Below, piece after piece: positions 44,421 to 54,163 of a DNA stretch of 64,000 nucleotides (position 1 is its first letter; every line of letters begins with the position of its first letter). This stretch comes from Fervidibacillus halotolerans. Lineage in GTDB: Bacteria > Bacillota > Bacilli > Bacillales > Caldibacillaceae. Below the pieces are notes generated by a model, which did no database searches, had not been told where the DNA came from, and worked only from the letters and a program-made list of their open reading frames with translations. Where the stretch lies: contig NZ_CP106877.1 in assembly GCF_026547205.1 (NCBI RefSeq), forward strand, positions 248,001-312,000. The letters run 5' to 3'. Made by a program: the position numbers and the translations under genes.

Positions 44421-44993
44421 TCATTTGTAAAATGAATCCCTGTTCCATATTCGTTTTACTTCAATTAATTTGTGTTTGTCGAAACTTAACTTGTAAATAT
44501 CCGGCATATCTAACTGGTTCCAAAAGGTAAAATCAAATCTTTGGTCAAAGTATTTCATAATTAATACCATGATATTCCCGTGTGTTCCGATGACGATATT
44601 TTTCCCTTCGTATCGTTCCAATATTTTTTCGACTGCCCTGATGCCTCGTTGTTGGGCAACCATGTTCGATTCTCCCCCTTCCCAAGAAAAAGCATCGTCT
44701 TCCCACACTTTTGTAATGGCAAATTCGAAGTCATCGACTGGATTTCTTGATAACCGTCTTTCTCTAAAATCTTCTTCAATGATGATTTCGTCTCCAATCC
44801 AATCGGTTAACCCCTCAATGGTTTGAATGGCCCTTTTATACGGACTTGAGATAAGGATGTGGATATTTTTATGTTTTAACAAATTCGTAACTTTTAGAGC
44901 ATCTATTTTTCCGCGTTCGGATAAAGGACGATTATATTCATCGGGGGAATAAGTTGAATGGGCATGTCGAACAAAATAAAGATTCGTAACCAT
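44421..44993 (-). CDS. histidine phosphatase (phosphoglycerate mutase-like) family protein
   Basis: A 190-residue branch-1 histidine phosphatase. The catalytic RH motif is FVRHAHST (usually RHG), followed by RPLSERGKIDA, the ISSPYKRAIQT box and the second histidine in IGTHGNIM. These enzymes remove phosphate from sugars, nucleotides or other metabolites through a phospho-histidine intermediate; the substrate is unknown. ATG 44993 has a weak upstream site. It is a single gene. Confidence 0.88.
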   Translation of the reverse strand: MVTNLYFVRHAHSTYSPDEYNRPLSERGKIDALKVTNLLKHKNIHILISSPYKRAIQTIEGLTDWIGDEIIIEEDFRERRLSRNPVDDFEFAITKVWEDDAFSWEGGESNMVAQQRGIRAVEKILERYEGKNIVIGTHGNIMVLIMKYFDQRFDFTFWNQLDMPDIYKLSFDKHKLIEVKRIWNRDSFYK

Positions 44994-45597
44994 CTAAAAT
45001 ATCACTCCAATTCATACTTCAGATTTATTTTCATATTTTAACACATGGAGGAAATATTTTAGAAAAATTTTCCATATCAAATCATTGCTAAATTAAACGA
45101 GAAGGATTAAAATGATGATAAGCGTTTATTTAAAGTCGATATTAAAGAAGGGATTTCAGATCAACCTCATCTTTTTTAAAAACAAATGAATTATTTTTTG
45201 CTCCTATGGTTTGAGAATGATTACGGGCTTTACCCCATTTTCTCCCAAATCATTTTCCTTTTTTATTCCAATAATAGCATGATAAAAAGTGTATATTTCC
45301 GCTAAACTTAAAACCTTCATTTACTGGCTTATTTTTCACTATGTTCCCAAATTATTTTTCTTTTCGAAACGATAAAACAAAGTTTTTGTAGAAAAATCCT
45401 CAATTTACCCATTATTAAAACAAAAACGACATATTGTACAAAATCCTTTTTTACATCAGATCCATGTGTAGACTTCAATCGTTTAAGAACATTGTAGTCT
45501 ACAGCGATCATCCTATGGGAAAGATTATGAAAATAGCATAATACGAAACGTTACAATTAAATAAAATTAATTTGGTCGTTTTAAAAGATTAGACCGA
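44994..45597. other. gene-free interval
   Basis: AT-rich sequence without a supported gene. A 60-codon minus frame (45329-45511) is random-looking and lacks a ribosome site. Confidence 0.4.
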
Positions 45598-45630
45598 TTG
45601 ATTAAAAGACAAATAGAAAGATGGATGCTC

Positions 45631-46758
45631 ATGAAAAATCGTTTTTTTCCAATATTGATTTTCATGTTCTTAATAGTGGGTTTGACCTTCATTTGGCATT
45701 TAAAATTTTCCAATGAAGTCCCAAATGGAACGATCGAAACACATAAGACCGAGAATCGAAAAATTCAAAATCATTTGGTTGAATTAGATAAAGACAAGAC
45801 CGATCAAAAATTAGAGGCTGAAGGATTGAATGATGAACGAACGGAATTTGAAAATGAAAAGGATCCATTTTCATCTCAAGAAATGGAAACCGTTGATGTA
45901 CAGGAAAAAACGGTAGTGGATGAAAAGGAGAAAGAAACAAAGTACGAAGTGGAACAGAAGAAAACGGAAGCGGATGAAGTACATTATGAAGGAAAAAATG
46001 ATGGGGGTCAAAACATAGCGGAAGCGGATGATGTGCAGAAAGAAACGAAAACCGATGGGGAACAAAAAAAGACAGAACCCGCTAAGGTGCAAAGCGAATC
46101 CACAAAACAGTCTAATGCCAGTAACAAAAATGAGGAAAAAATAGCCTATCTAACTTTTGATGATGGTCCCTCGAATCAAACTGGGAAAATTTTGGACATT
46201 TTAAGGCAAAAGAAAATTAAAGCCACTTTTTTTGTCAATGGACATCCCTTGAAAAAAGACTTATATAAACAAATTGTCGATGACGGCCATGCTATTGGCA
46301 ATCATACATTTTCCCATAATTATGCAAAGGTGTATTCCTCTGTCGATGCATTTTGCAAAGATGTTCATAAATTAAACGATTTTCTGGAAAAGATCACAGG
46401 GGTTCGTCCGTCCATTATCCGTTTTCCCGGGGGTTCCAATAACACGATCAGCCATAAGTACGGGGGAAAGGGAATCATGAAAGAAATTGTTTCAAAGGTT
46501 GTTGAAAGTGGTTATCAATACTTTGATTGGAATGTATCGGCTAGGGATGCAGTAGTACGTACTCAAGATAAAGAAGTCATCATCCAATCCGTACTAGAAG
46601 GAGCAAAAAATAAGAACAAAATCGTTATATTGATGCATGATATGGATTCAAAGACGACGACAGTAGAAGCCCTTCCGAAAATTATCGACGAATTAACAAA
46701 ACAAGGATTTGTTTTCGACATCCTTGATCAACATTCCTATGCTCCACATTTTATATAG
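45631..46758 (+). CDS. polysaccharide deacetylase with long acidic linker
   Basis: A secreted or membrane-anchored NodB-domain deacetylase, 375 residues from ATG 45631. An N-terminal helix (FFPILIFMFLIVGLTFIWHL) is followed by about 130 residues of Glu/Lys-rich, imperfectly repeated linker (QKKTEADEV, AEADDVQKET, EQKKTEPAKV). The catalytic domain has AYLTFDDGPSNQTG, GNHTFSHNY and IRFPGGSNN motifs. It resembles peptidoglycan N-acetylglucosamine deacetylases. The start is uncertain: TTG 45598, ATG 45625 and ATG 45631 all have weak sites. The linker probably spans the wall. Confidence 0.85.
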   Translation: MKNRFFPILIFMFLIVGLTFIWHLKFSNEVPNGTIETHKTENRKIQNHLVELDKDKTDQKLEAEGLNDERTEFENEKDPFSSQEMETVDVQEKTVVDEKEKETKYEVEQKKTEADEVHYEGKNDGGQNIAEADDVQKETKTDGEQKKTEPAKVQSESTKQSNASNKNEEKIAYLTFDDGPSNQTGKILDILRQKKIKATFFVNGHPLKKDLYKQIVDDGHAIGNHTFSHNYAKVYSSVDAFCKDVHKLNDFLEKITGVRPSIIRFPGGSNNTISHKYGGKGIMKEIVSKVVESGYQYFDWNVSARDAVVRTQDKEVIIQSVLEGAKNKNKIVILMHDMDSKTTTVEALPKIIDELTKQGFVFDILDQHSYAPHFI

Positions 46759-47207
46759 AAAAAGGGAGCTGTGAAAGATAAGTTCCACTGAGGACGATGC
46801 AGGATTAGTTTTAAAAGAAATCATAAAGGGGCATCAGTAAGTCAGAAAAAATCGACTTATTTGGTTGCTCCATTTTTTTGTGAATGGAAACAGATTGGAT
46901 GAATGGATTTTTTCACGAATAATTGAAACCAGTTCTTCTGCACAAAAATGGCATGGTGAGAAATAAGAACGGATTGCTCGAAAAACTTCCCCAACAGAAT
47001 ATGTAGGTAGTTGGTGTTGGCTGCGAACGTTTACCTTTGAATGGGTGTTTCTTTTAACTACGAATTCCAATGCCCCATACATTCGATTCATTCCTTGATC
47101 CCTTTGTAAACTTGGACAAAATATACTAATATAACCTTGTACACTTCTTGGATTATTCATATTTGTTTTGTAAATGTCGTTATTCATTTATATAAGGAGA
47201 GATCCAA
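46759..47207. other. intergenic region before nfrA
   Basis: Contains the leader of nfrA (ATAAGGAGAGAT at 47190-47201). A 117-codon minus-strand frame (46834-47187) has no ribosome site and looks like a chance frame. Confidence 0.4.
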
Positions 47208-47942
47208 ATGGAAGTAAAGGATTTATTGCGTAGTCACACGTCCGTCCGTAAATATACGGGAGAAGAAATTTCAAGAGAGAAAGTTGTGGAATTAATCGAA
47301 ACGGCACAAATGGCCGCAAGCTCCCATTTTGTTCAAGCTTATAGCGTCATTTGGGTGACTGATGAAGAAAAGAAACGAAAATTAGCGGAACTGTCAAAAA
47401 ATGAGATTCAATTTCAAACAGCCGGCGCTTCCTTTTTATTTTGCGTCGATTTTAAACGTTTAGAAATGGCTTGTAAGAAACATGGGGTACAAATTGTGGC
47501 GGATACAGCGGAAAATGTGTTAGTCGGAGTAAGTGATGTTGCGATTTTCGCCCAAAATTTTGTCATCGCCGCTGAAGCTGAAGGATATGGAATTTGTTAC
47601 ATTGGTGGTGTTCGAAACAACCCGGCAGAAATTAGTGAACTATTCAATCTACCGGATTACGTGTTCCCGTTATTTGGAATGACCATCGGTGTTCCTGCAA
47701 AGCGAAATGAACCGAAACCAAGACTACCTGTTCAAGCTGTGCTCCATGAAAACTCGTACAATGCAGACAAGTATCCAACATTACTCGATGAATACGATGA
47801 AATAATGGAGAACTATTATGCGAGTCGCAGCTCCAATAAAAAAATGGCCACATGGACAAAACAGATGGCTGATTTCTTAATCGAACAAAGACGCCCCTTT
47901 ATAAAGGAATTTCTTGCATCGAAAAAATTTACGTGGAAATAA
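47208..47942 (+). CDS. nfrA: NADPH-dependent FMN oxidoreductase (NfrA/NfsA family)
   Basis: A 244-residue flavin nitroreductase-fold enzyme, with VKDLLRSHTSVRKYTGEEIS at the start, AAEAEGYGICYIGGVRNNP (FMN/NADPH pocket), and FPLFGMTIGVPAKRNEPKPR near 165. NfrA-type proteins reduce flavins, quinones or nitro-compounds with NADPH and take part in stress responses. ATG 47208 is well placed after AAGGAGAG. It is monocistronic with a terminator. Confidence 0.9.
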   Translation: MEVKDLLRSHTSVRKYTGEEISREKVVELIETAQMAASSHFVQAYSVIWVTDEEKKRKLAELSKNEIQFQTAGASFLFCVDFKRLEMACKKHGVQIVADTAENVLVGVSDVAIFAQNFVIAAEAEGYGICYIGGVRNNPAEISELFNLPDYVFPLFGMTIGVPAKRNEPKPRLPVQAVLHENSYNADKYPTLLDEYDEIMENYYASRSSNKKMATWTKQMADFLIEQRRPFIKEFLASKKFTWK

Positions 47943-47974
47943 TTATTGTCTTCGATAAAAATACTCTAACATAT

Positions 47975-48013
47975 ACTCAGCTAAGCATAATGCAAGGCTG
48001 AGTTCTCTTTTTT
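47975..48013 (+). terminator. terminator after nfrA
   Basis: ACTCAGC (47975-47981) pairs with GCTGAGT (47997-48003), followed by TCTCTTTTTT. Confidence 0.82.
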
Positions 48014-48541
48014 ACCGCCTCTTCGGATCTTTCCAATTCAAATGGTTTATTTCATACAAAATCATTTCATTTCAATTTCCATTGGAACGCTTAAAAAATT
48101 ATTGGAACCGAGAGAATGACGAACCTTAGAACAGCTGAAATACTAATAGAAATTTGTTCTCCTTTTTACAAAAAAATGGTGGAAAATGGAAAAAAAATCA
48201 AACAATGGTGAACGACTTCGGCAATCGATGACGATTTCCAATGGTAGTTTGATGATTTTCTTTGAAAATAAAATTGCCTTTGTGTTAATTCTTCTATCAT
48301 TCCTTTCTTTACCCAATCATTCAAAACGTCCGCAATAAAAAGAAAGGGACGGTCAAATAGATTCACGAAATCATTCTCATTACTTTTTCAATAATCATCC
48401 TGTTTTTATACGGGATGATTTTTTTATATAAAAATTTACAAAGGCGGTCAATCTTTTGTAAAATAAAGCAGTGACAAAAGTTTTACAGTAAAAAATGTGA
48501 AACGTTTTCAACAATATAGTTATCTTAATCAAGCAAATTTA
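48014..48541. other. gene-free interval with an orphan terminator hairpin
   Basis: A hairpin AATCATCC (48393-48400) and GGATGATT (48413-48420) followed by T-run faces the plus strand, yet no plus-strand gene precedes it after nfrA and its own terminator. A 66-codon minus frame (48166-48366) is not supported. An sRNA ending here is possible but unshown. Confidence 0.4.
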
Positions 48542-48578
48542 TTGGTAAGAAGACGTCAATTTATTATAATAATTATAA
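48542..48578 (+). promoter_or_regulatory. bsaA promoter with a perfect PerR box
   Basis: TTGGTA (48542-48547) and TATAAT (48565-48570), 17-base spacer. The 15-base site TTATAATAATTATAA (48564-48578) matches the PerR consensus TTATAAT-N-ATTATAA at all 14 positions and overlaps the -10. Peroxide induction is predicted. Confidence 0.85.
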
Positions 48579-48610
48579 AATAATATTAATTATTAAGGAG
48601 GAGAGACCCT

Positions 48611-49186
48611 GTGAATATTTATCAATTTGATGTTGAACGGGTAAATGGGGAAACACTCTCGTTATCACAATATAAGGGAAAAGTATTATTAATTGTCAAT
48701 ACCGCTAGTAAATGTAAATTCACTTCACAATTTGAAGATCTACAAAAGCTGTATGAAGAATTTCGAGATCAAAATTTTGAAATATTAGGTTTTCTATGCA
48801 ATCAATTTGCAGGACAAGAGCCGGGAAGTAGTATAGAAGCGGCTGAGTTTTGTCAATCAACTTATGGCGTAAGTTTCCCTATGTTTGGGAAAGTAAACGT
48901 AAATGGTGAAGATGCCCATCCCTTATTCAAATATTTAAAAGAACAACAACCGTTTCGAGGATTTAATGAAAATATTATTCAAGAGAAACTTCTAAAATTA
49001 ATGGTGCTTGAAAAAACCCCTGAATGGTATATTGGTGACGAATTGAAATGGAATTTTACGAAGTTTTTAGTTGATCAAAAGGGGAATGTGGTAAGGAGAT
49101 ACGAACCGACAGACGATATTTTCAATATTAAGGAAGATGTTCAACGACTTATTCGGTATCAGAACGATTCGGCTATTGTTTCATAA
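48611..49186 (+). CDS. bsaA: glutathione peroxidase-family thiol peroxidase
   Basis: A 191-residue member of the GPx family, thioredoxin-dependent in bacteria. The peroxidatic Cys35 lies in VNTASKCKFTSQF (usually SKCGFTPQ), with FLCNQFAGQEPGS (usually FPCNQF) and WNFTKFLVD. A segment of about 20 residues before WNFTKF (ENIIQEKLLKLMVLEKTPEW) makes it longer than the usual ~160. GTG 48611 follows AAGGAGGAGAG. The perfect PerR box upstream places it with ahpCF in the peroxide response. Substitutions around the active site leave its catalytic efficiency uncertain. Confidence 0.88.
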   Translation: MNIYQFDVERVNGETLSLSQYKGKVLLIVNTASKCKFTSQFEDLQKLYEEFRDQNFEILGFLCNQFAGQEPGSSIEAAEFCQSTYGVSFPMFGKVNVNGEDAHPLFKYLKEQQPFRGFNENIIQEKLLKLMVLEKTPEWYIGDELKWNFTKFLVDQKGNVVRRYEPTDDIFNIKEDVQRLIRYQNDSAIVS

Positions 49187-49597
49187 GTAAAATGACAAGT
49201 CGGGACAAAATCTGTCGAGTAGTGGAAAATTGCTAGATGCAAAGATTTAAAAATGTATTCGATCACGATTGTGACGGCCTGAAAAAAAATAGGAGAATTG
49301 GTTTACATAGATTCAGTTCAGGGAGATCCTGGCCTGAATCTTTTTTTGTAAAAATGAAATATGTTTCCAATCCTTTGATAAATAAGGATATTTCTCCAAT
49401 TTTAGTCCTTTGAAAACCATTTACAACGAATGTAAAAATGTGTCAAGTGAAACTTTATTTTTCTCTTCGTATTTCCATCGATTTGTTTAAAAATATTTAT
49501 TTTAATCTATCAATTTTACTTGGAAATTAAAAGGTTCATATTTTAATCCGATAATTATAATGGGAGGAAAATTTTACCATTAAGGTGGTGTTGCAAA
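49187..49597. other. intergenic region with terminator of bsaA
   Basis: Terminator 49309-49347: AGATTCAG pairs with CTGAATCT, with inner CAGG/CCTG and a T-run. The remaining AT-rich stretch should hold the yfmS promoter; nothing else is recognised. Confidence 0.7.
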
Positions 49598-50470
49598 GTG
49601 GAAAGTGAAAAAGAAAATGAAAACAGGAATCTAGAGGATATCGAGTTGCTCGATGCATTTTTAAAAGTAGCTCCTTACCTTAACCAGTTGGTACACGAAG
49701 ACATTACAGTCGGTATTTATGACACAGAAAAGTTAATTATTAATTATCCTGGTAAAACTTTTTCTTTAAATGTAAAACCGGGAGATCCTTTACAAGAAGG
49801 AGACATCATTACGAATGCAATTAAACAAAACGAAACTCTCTCTGCAACTGTACCGAAAGAACTTTTTGGGATCGATTTAATTGCCAAGGCTATGCCCATT
49901 CACGATCGTACCGGTCAAATTGTCGGAGGTATTGGAATTGGCATCAATATGGATAAGGCGATACAGTTATCAACTATTTCGACAAATCTATCAGCTGTGG
50001 TAGAAGAAGTAACGGCAACCATCTTATCTATGGCAGATTCAATCACTCAACTTTCAAATGAAATTAATACCATTACAGAAAGGGCAAGGGAAACCGCTGA
50101 AAAAGTAGGGAAAATCGAAGGGATTTCCCATTTGGTTAGAGAAATAGCAGATTCAAGTAATTTATTAGGTCTCAATGCTGCAATTGAAGCGGCAAGGGCA
50201 GGCGAACATGGGAGAGGTTTTTCCATTGTAGCAGAAGAAGTCCGGAAAATGGCAAACACTTCCAAACAGCATGCAGAGGAAATCAATGATCACACGAATC
50301 AAATACAAAATCATATTAAACAGTTAAATCACTTAATTCAATCAGTGAATGAGGAAGCTAGTTCCCAATCCGCTGCAATTGAAGAATTGACTGCTACCAT
50401 GCAAGAAATAAACACGAATATTCAAGTACTTGCGGATATAGCGAAGGAAAATATTGAAGTTGAAAAATAA
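49598..50470 (+). CDS. yfmS: soluble chemoreceptor-like protein (YfmS)
   Basis: A 290-residue cytoplasmic methyl-accepting-type protein. An N-terminal sensor domain ([40 protein letters not shown]) replaces transmembrane receptors. It is followed by a shortened signalling coiled coil with the conserved hairpin tip [20 protein letters not shown] and [13 protein letters not shown]. YfmS of B. subtilis is such a soluble receptor that influences chemotaxis. GTG 49598 follows AAGGTGG. It precedes the aldehyde dehydrogenase by 14 bases, as in yfmS-yfmT, suggesting sensing of aromatic aldehydes or redox state. Confidence 0.85.
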   Translation: MESEKENENRNLEDIELLDAFLKVAPYLNQLVHEDITVGIYDTEKLIINYPGKTFSLNVKPGDPLQEGDIITNAIKQNETLSATVPKELFGIDLIAKAMPIHDRTGQIVGGIGIGINMDKAIQLSTISTNLSAVVEEVTATILSMADSITQLSNEINTITERARETAEKVGKIEGISHLVREIADSSNLLGLNAAIEAARAGEHGRGFSIVAEEVRKMANTSKQHAEEINDHTNQIQNHIKQLNHLIQSVNEEASSQSAAIEELTATMQEINTNIQVLADIAKENIEVEK

Positions 50471-50484
50471 GGAGGCGGCGTTAG

Positions 50485-51936
50485 ATGAAATCATTAAATA
50501 AACAATATATTGGTGGACAATGGAAAGATGGAACAAGCAGCCGGAAGCTAATCGATGTGAACCCATATAATAATGAAGAAATTGCCACATTTACTTGCGC
50601 CAGTTTAAATGATGTGGATGAAGCTTATCGTTCAGCTAATGCTGTACAAAAGAAATGGGAACAAACAAACCCTGTTGAAAAAAGGGCCGTTTTTGAAAAT
50701 GCCGTAAAGTATATCGAAGAAAACAAAGAATCCATAGAAAATATCATCATCGATGAGCTCGGAGGAACGAAACTGAAAGCTGCCTTTGAAATGGATCTTG
50801 TCATTAACATATTAAAAGAAGCCGCTACATATCCTTTTCGAATGAAAGGGAAAATTTTGCCGTCTCCAGTGGATGGGAAGGAAAATCGTGTCTATCGTAT
50901 TCCAGTTGGTGTTGTAGGTGTCATTAGTCCGTTTAATTTTCCCTTTTTCCTATCGATGAAATCCGTCGCCCCCGCATTAGGTGCAGGAAATGGGGTCGTG
51001 TTAAAACCCCATGAACATACTCCCATTACCGGTGGAACCCTCATTGGGAAAATTTTTGAAGAAGCTGGACTTCCAAAAGGGTTGTTGAATGTTATTGTCA
51101 CAGAAATCGACGAAATCGGGGACGGCTTTATTGAACATCCGATTCCAAAGGCGATTTCCTTTACTGGATCAAGTAAAGTTGGAAAACATATCGGTGAAGT
51201 TGCTGGACGGCATTTGAAAAAAGCTTCGTTAGAACTCGGTGGAAATAGTGCATTGATCGTCCTCGATGATGCGAACATTGATTTAGCCGTAAGTGCAGCG
51301 GTCTTTAGTCGGTTTACCCATCAAGGGCAAATATGTATGTCAGCTAATCGCGTCATCGTCCATGAAAAGGTTTATGATGAATTTTTAACGAAATATGTAC
51401 AAAAGGTCGGAAGTTTGAAATGCGGTGATCCGAGAGACCCGGAAACGATAATCGGGCCATTAATTAATGAAAGACAAGTTAAAACGTTAACGAACTTGAT
51501 TGAGACAGGGATTCATGAAGGGGCGAAACCCATTCTTAAAGGAGAAGTAAAAGGAAATATTGTTGAGCCGGTAATCTTTACTGAAGTGACACCGGATATG
51601 ACGATTGCCCAACAGGAAATGTTTGGACCGGTTGTATCCATTATGAAAGTGAAAAATGATGAAGAGGCTATTGAATATGCGAACAGTAGCGATTTTGGCT
51701 TAAGCGGTGCGATCCATACATCAAATATTGAGCGTGGGGCAGAGATGGCGAAACGAATCGAAACAGGGATGGTCCATATTAATGATGGAACGATTAATGA
51801 TGAGGCAATCGTTGCCTTTGGTGGAGAGAAAAACTCGGGACTCGGTCGTCTTAACGGGCCATGGAGTTTAGATGCTTTTACGACTCTGAAATGGATTTCG
51901 ATTCAACATACACCGAGGAAATATCCATACTCGTAA
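50485..51936 (+). CDS. yfmT: aldehyde dehydrogenase (YfmT, vanillin/benzaldehyde type)
   Basis: A 483-residue NAD(P)-dependent aldehyde dehydrogenase: Rossmann-type SFTGSSKVGKHIGEVAG, general base in LELGGNSAL, catalytic cysteine in HQGQICMSANRV, and EMFGPVVSIMKV. The order after the YfmS-like receptor matches B. subtilis yfmS-yfmT, where YfmT oxidises vanillin and related aromatic aldehydes. ATG 50485 follows AAGGAGGCG. Substrate is inferred from synteny. Confidence 0.92.
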   Translation: MKSLNKQYIGGQWKDGTSSRKLIDVNPYNNEEIATFTCASLNDVDEAYRSANAVQKKWEQTNPVEKRAVFENAVKYIEENKESIENIIIDELGGTKLKAAFEMDLVINILKEAATYPFRMKGKILPSPVDGKENRVYRIPVGVVGVISPFNFPFFLSMKSVAPALGAGNGVVLKPHEHTPITGGTLIGKIFEEAGLPKGLLNVIVTEIDEIGDGFIEHPIPKAISFTGSSKVGKHIGEVAGRHLKKASLELGGNSALIVLDDANIDLAVSAAVFSRFTHQGQICMSANRVIVHEKVYDEFLTKYVQKVGSLKCGDPRDPETIIGPLINERQVKTLTNLIETGIHEGAKPILKGEVKGNIVEPVIFTEVTPDMTIAQQEMFGPVVSIMKVKNDEEAIEYANSSDFGLSGAIHTSNIERGAEMAKRIETGMVHINDGTINDEAIVAFGGEKNSGLGRLNGPWSLDAFTTLKWISIQHTPRKYPYS

Positions 51937-52002
51937 ATCGAAATAGACAATGGGAGATGGAACGGAAAGAATCGTTCCGTTAAAAAATATAAACCGTGAA
52001 AC

Positions 52003-52033
52003 AGATCCTGCTTTTTAAGTGGGATCTTTTTTT
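52003..52033 (+). terminator. terminator after yfmT
   Basis: AGATCC (52003-52008) pairs with GGATCT (52022-52027), followed by a T-run. Confidence 0.9.
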
Positions 52034-52771
52034 GATTCTTTGTCAAATCGTGTTGGTGAATTAATTCATGACTTTTTCAGAAAAATGTAATCGTATAAGA
52101 ATAGAAAATGATTGAAGTTCCATTGGCGGCGACTCCAATGGGAAAAGCACGAGCGTCGAGACCCCGCAGGAACGAAGTGACGAGGAGGCTCGAGCCGTGC
52201 CCGTGGAAAGCGTCCGCCAATGGAATGAATAACTTCGAACCTATTTTGGATGAATGGATAACCAAAACCCCGTTGTTGTATTTTCATTTCAACGTGTTTT
52301 CTACATAAGAACTGTTTTCCATGTTCATATATTAGGAGACGTTTTTTCTTTCTTTGACAAAACCTTAGATGAGACATGGGACATTCTTCCTTTACATGTC
52401 GTTTGGAGATGACATTATCTCTATTTTTTTAATCAAAAAAGGTGCTTTACTTTAGTCGCCAACACGAAAAATGATAGAGCCTTTTATTAAAACCGCAAAA
52501 ATCAGATGAAATTTTTTGTTTGAATAATAGTTATTGTATTTAAATAAATGAAAATATTTGGTATAGTAAAAATACTTTCGGCGTTTTTATACATTCATCG
52601 GAACCGGAACATGGAACATCCATTTGAAAAGACTTTTTATACTTTTATCCGAAGAAATTGATCAAATGGAGAAGGGAAGGCTTCCAATAAAAAAATAAAA
52701 GACGGCGAAAATCCCACAGGAGTCAAACCTTTTTTAGATATTCTTGATAATTGGAAAAGGAGTTTTCGTGA
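52034..52771. other. intergenic region holding a GC-rich palindromic repeat
   Basis: The structured repeat is listed separately (52113-52237). The rest (52238-52771) is AT-rich with no supported gene; the ribosome site GGAAAAGGAG precedes the MATE gene. Confidence 0.5.
52113..52237. repeat. GC-rich interspersed palindromic element
   Basis: A ~125-base element of GC content far above its surroundings. Outer arms GAAGTTCCATTGGCGG (52114-52129) and CCGCCAATGG...AACTTC (52214-52236) enclose inner arms GCACG..CGAG and CTCG..CGTGC, and the core CCCCGCAGGAACGAAGTGAC. The core is of the type I recognise as a multi-copy repeat in Bacillaceae intergenic regions. It might fold as RNA in either direction or be a miniature mobile element. 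Copy number in this genome is unknown from one window. Confidence 0.7.
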
Positions 52772-54163
52772 ATGGGACAGTCAATCGACTTTTTAAACGA
52801 TCGGATTGGACCACTCATCTACAAAACATTTATACCTGGTTTACTTGCTACATCTGTATCCATTATTACACAAGTAGCCAATACTTTTTTCATGGGTCAT
52901 GATGAACCGGTGTCTCTATATGTCATCGGGTTATTTATGCCTTTATCCTTTTTTACTACCGCCATTATGGAGGGATTTTCCGCGTCAACTTCAGCGGCTG
53001 TAGCTGTTGAGAAGGGGGGAGGAAACGAAGAAAACATACGAAAAGTCATTGGGAATTTTGCCTTCAATGGAACAATTGTTTCTTTAGCAGTCGCAATTAT
53101 CGTATCGCTTTCGATTCCCTTATTTGTCAATTATTTTTATGTTCATCCAAGTGCGCAGGATACGTTCGTTACATTTACACGATTGATGGTGTTTACCAAC
53201 ATTCTCGTTGTGCTAGACGGCATTATTTGGGCAGGAATTAGAGGTTATGGTCTCGTGAACCTTTCTGCCGCCGTTAATATCATTCTTGCATTCGGTGTGA
53301 TTGGATTTGTTTTTTTATTTGTCCAATTCTTTCATATGGGGGTTTACAGTCTCATTTTAGCAAATATCATCGTCATTGGTCCTGCATTAATCGTCGGGTT
53401 ATTCGTGATGGCCAAATATAACATAATGGCAATAAAAATAAGAAAAATCAATTTTTCATCATTATTGAAAATGCACCCTATTGTGAAACAAAGATTAATG
53501 AATACGGGAATTCCGGTGATGCTTTCTTACATCATCATCTTTTTTGCGACATTTTTCTATAATAAAATCATTTCTCCTTTTGGGGAAGACGTAGTGGCTG
53601 GTTTCGGTGCAGCTTATCGTGTTCAAACGATAGTTTTAGCCTTTGCGTTTTCCTTTGGAGGAGCGGTCGCCTTAATTATGAATCAAAATATTGGCGGTTC
53701 CAAATTTGATCGTTCCTATAAAACGTTCAAAAAGGGACTAATGCATATTTTCGGAATTTATATCGTCATTGGGAGTTTTATTTTTCTAGCAAATCACAAA
53801 ATCGCAACGTTTTTAATTGAGGATACCGATACCGCCCAACATACGACAACCTTTTTAAAAATCGTTGGGTTATCCTTTATCATTATGGGTCCAATGATGA
53901 TGACCTTATTAGTCTTAGAACAAATTGGGAAAGGAGTTCTTGCCTTTCTATTAAACGTCTTATACTTTACAGTCATTGTGCTCGTTGGCTGGATTGTTAC
54001 AAGGAAATATGATCAAGTTGAATTGTTTTACTGGACCATTTGTTTCATGAATGTCTTTGCTATTGTAGGAATTGGATATGGGTTTATGATCATTAAGAAA
54101 TTAATGAATAAGAAATTGAGGAAATTCCAAACGTTGGGGGAGGAACAAGAAGTGACTGGGTAA
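52772..54163 (+). CDS. MATE family multidrug/Na+ antiporter
   Basis: A 463-residue protein of 12 predicted membrane segments arranged as two MatE halves (DRIGPLIYKTFIPGLLATSV, FSASTSAAVAVEKGGGNEEN, then AAYRVQTIVLAFAFSFGGAV). It exports cationic drugs or metabolites in exchange for Na+ or H+. ATG 52772 follows GAAAAGGAG. It ends VTG with no further partner gene. Substrate not predictable. Confidence 0.9.
   Translation: MGQSIDFLNDRIGPLIYKTFIPGLLATSVSIITQVANTFFMGHDEPVSLYVIGLFMPLSFFTTAIMEGFSASTSAAVAVEKGGGNEENIRKVIGNFAFNGTIVSLAVAIIVSLSIPLFVNYFYVHPSAQDTFVTFTRLMVFTNILVVLDGIIWAGIRGYGLVNLSAAVNIILAFGVIGFVFLFVQFFHMGVYSLILANIIVIGPALIVGLFVMAKYNIMAIKIRKINFSSLLKMHPIVKQRLMNTGIPVMLSYIIIFFATFFYNKIISPFGEDVVAGFGAAYRVQTIVLAFAFSFGGAVALIMNQNIGGSKFDRSYKTFKKGLMHIFGIYIVIGSFIFLANHKIATFLIEDTDTAQHTTTFLKIVGLSFIIMGPMMMTLLVLEQIGKGVLAFLLNVLYFTVIVLVGWIVTRKYDQVELFYWTICFMNVFAIVGIGYGFMIIKKLMNKKLRKFQTLGEEQEVTG

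Noticed and set aside
46834..47187. 117-codon minus-strand frame before nfrA
   Set aside because: No ribosome site on that strand; its start overlaps the nfrA leader; composition (scattered Cys/His/Arg, no hydrophobic core) looks like chance.
52066..52377. Frames of 60-100 codons across the GC-rich repeat
   Set aside because: They come from the palindromic repeat itself and are rich in Arg/Ser/Pro, typical of read-through of structured DNA.
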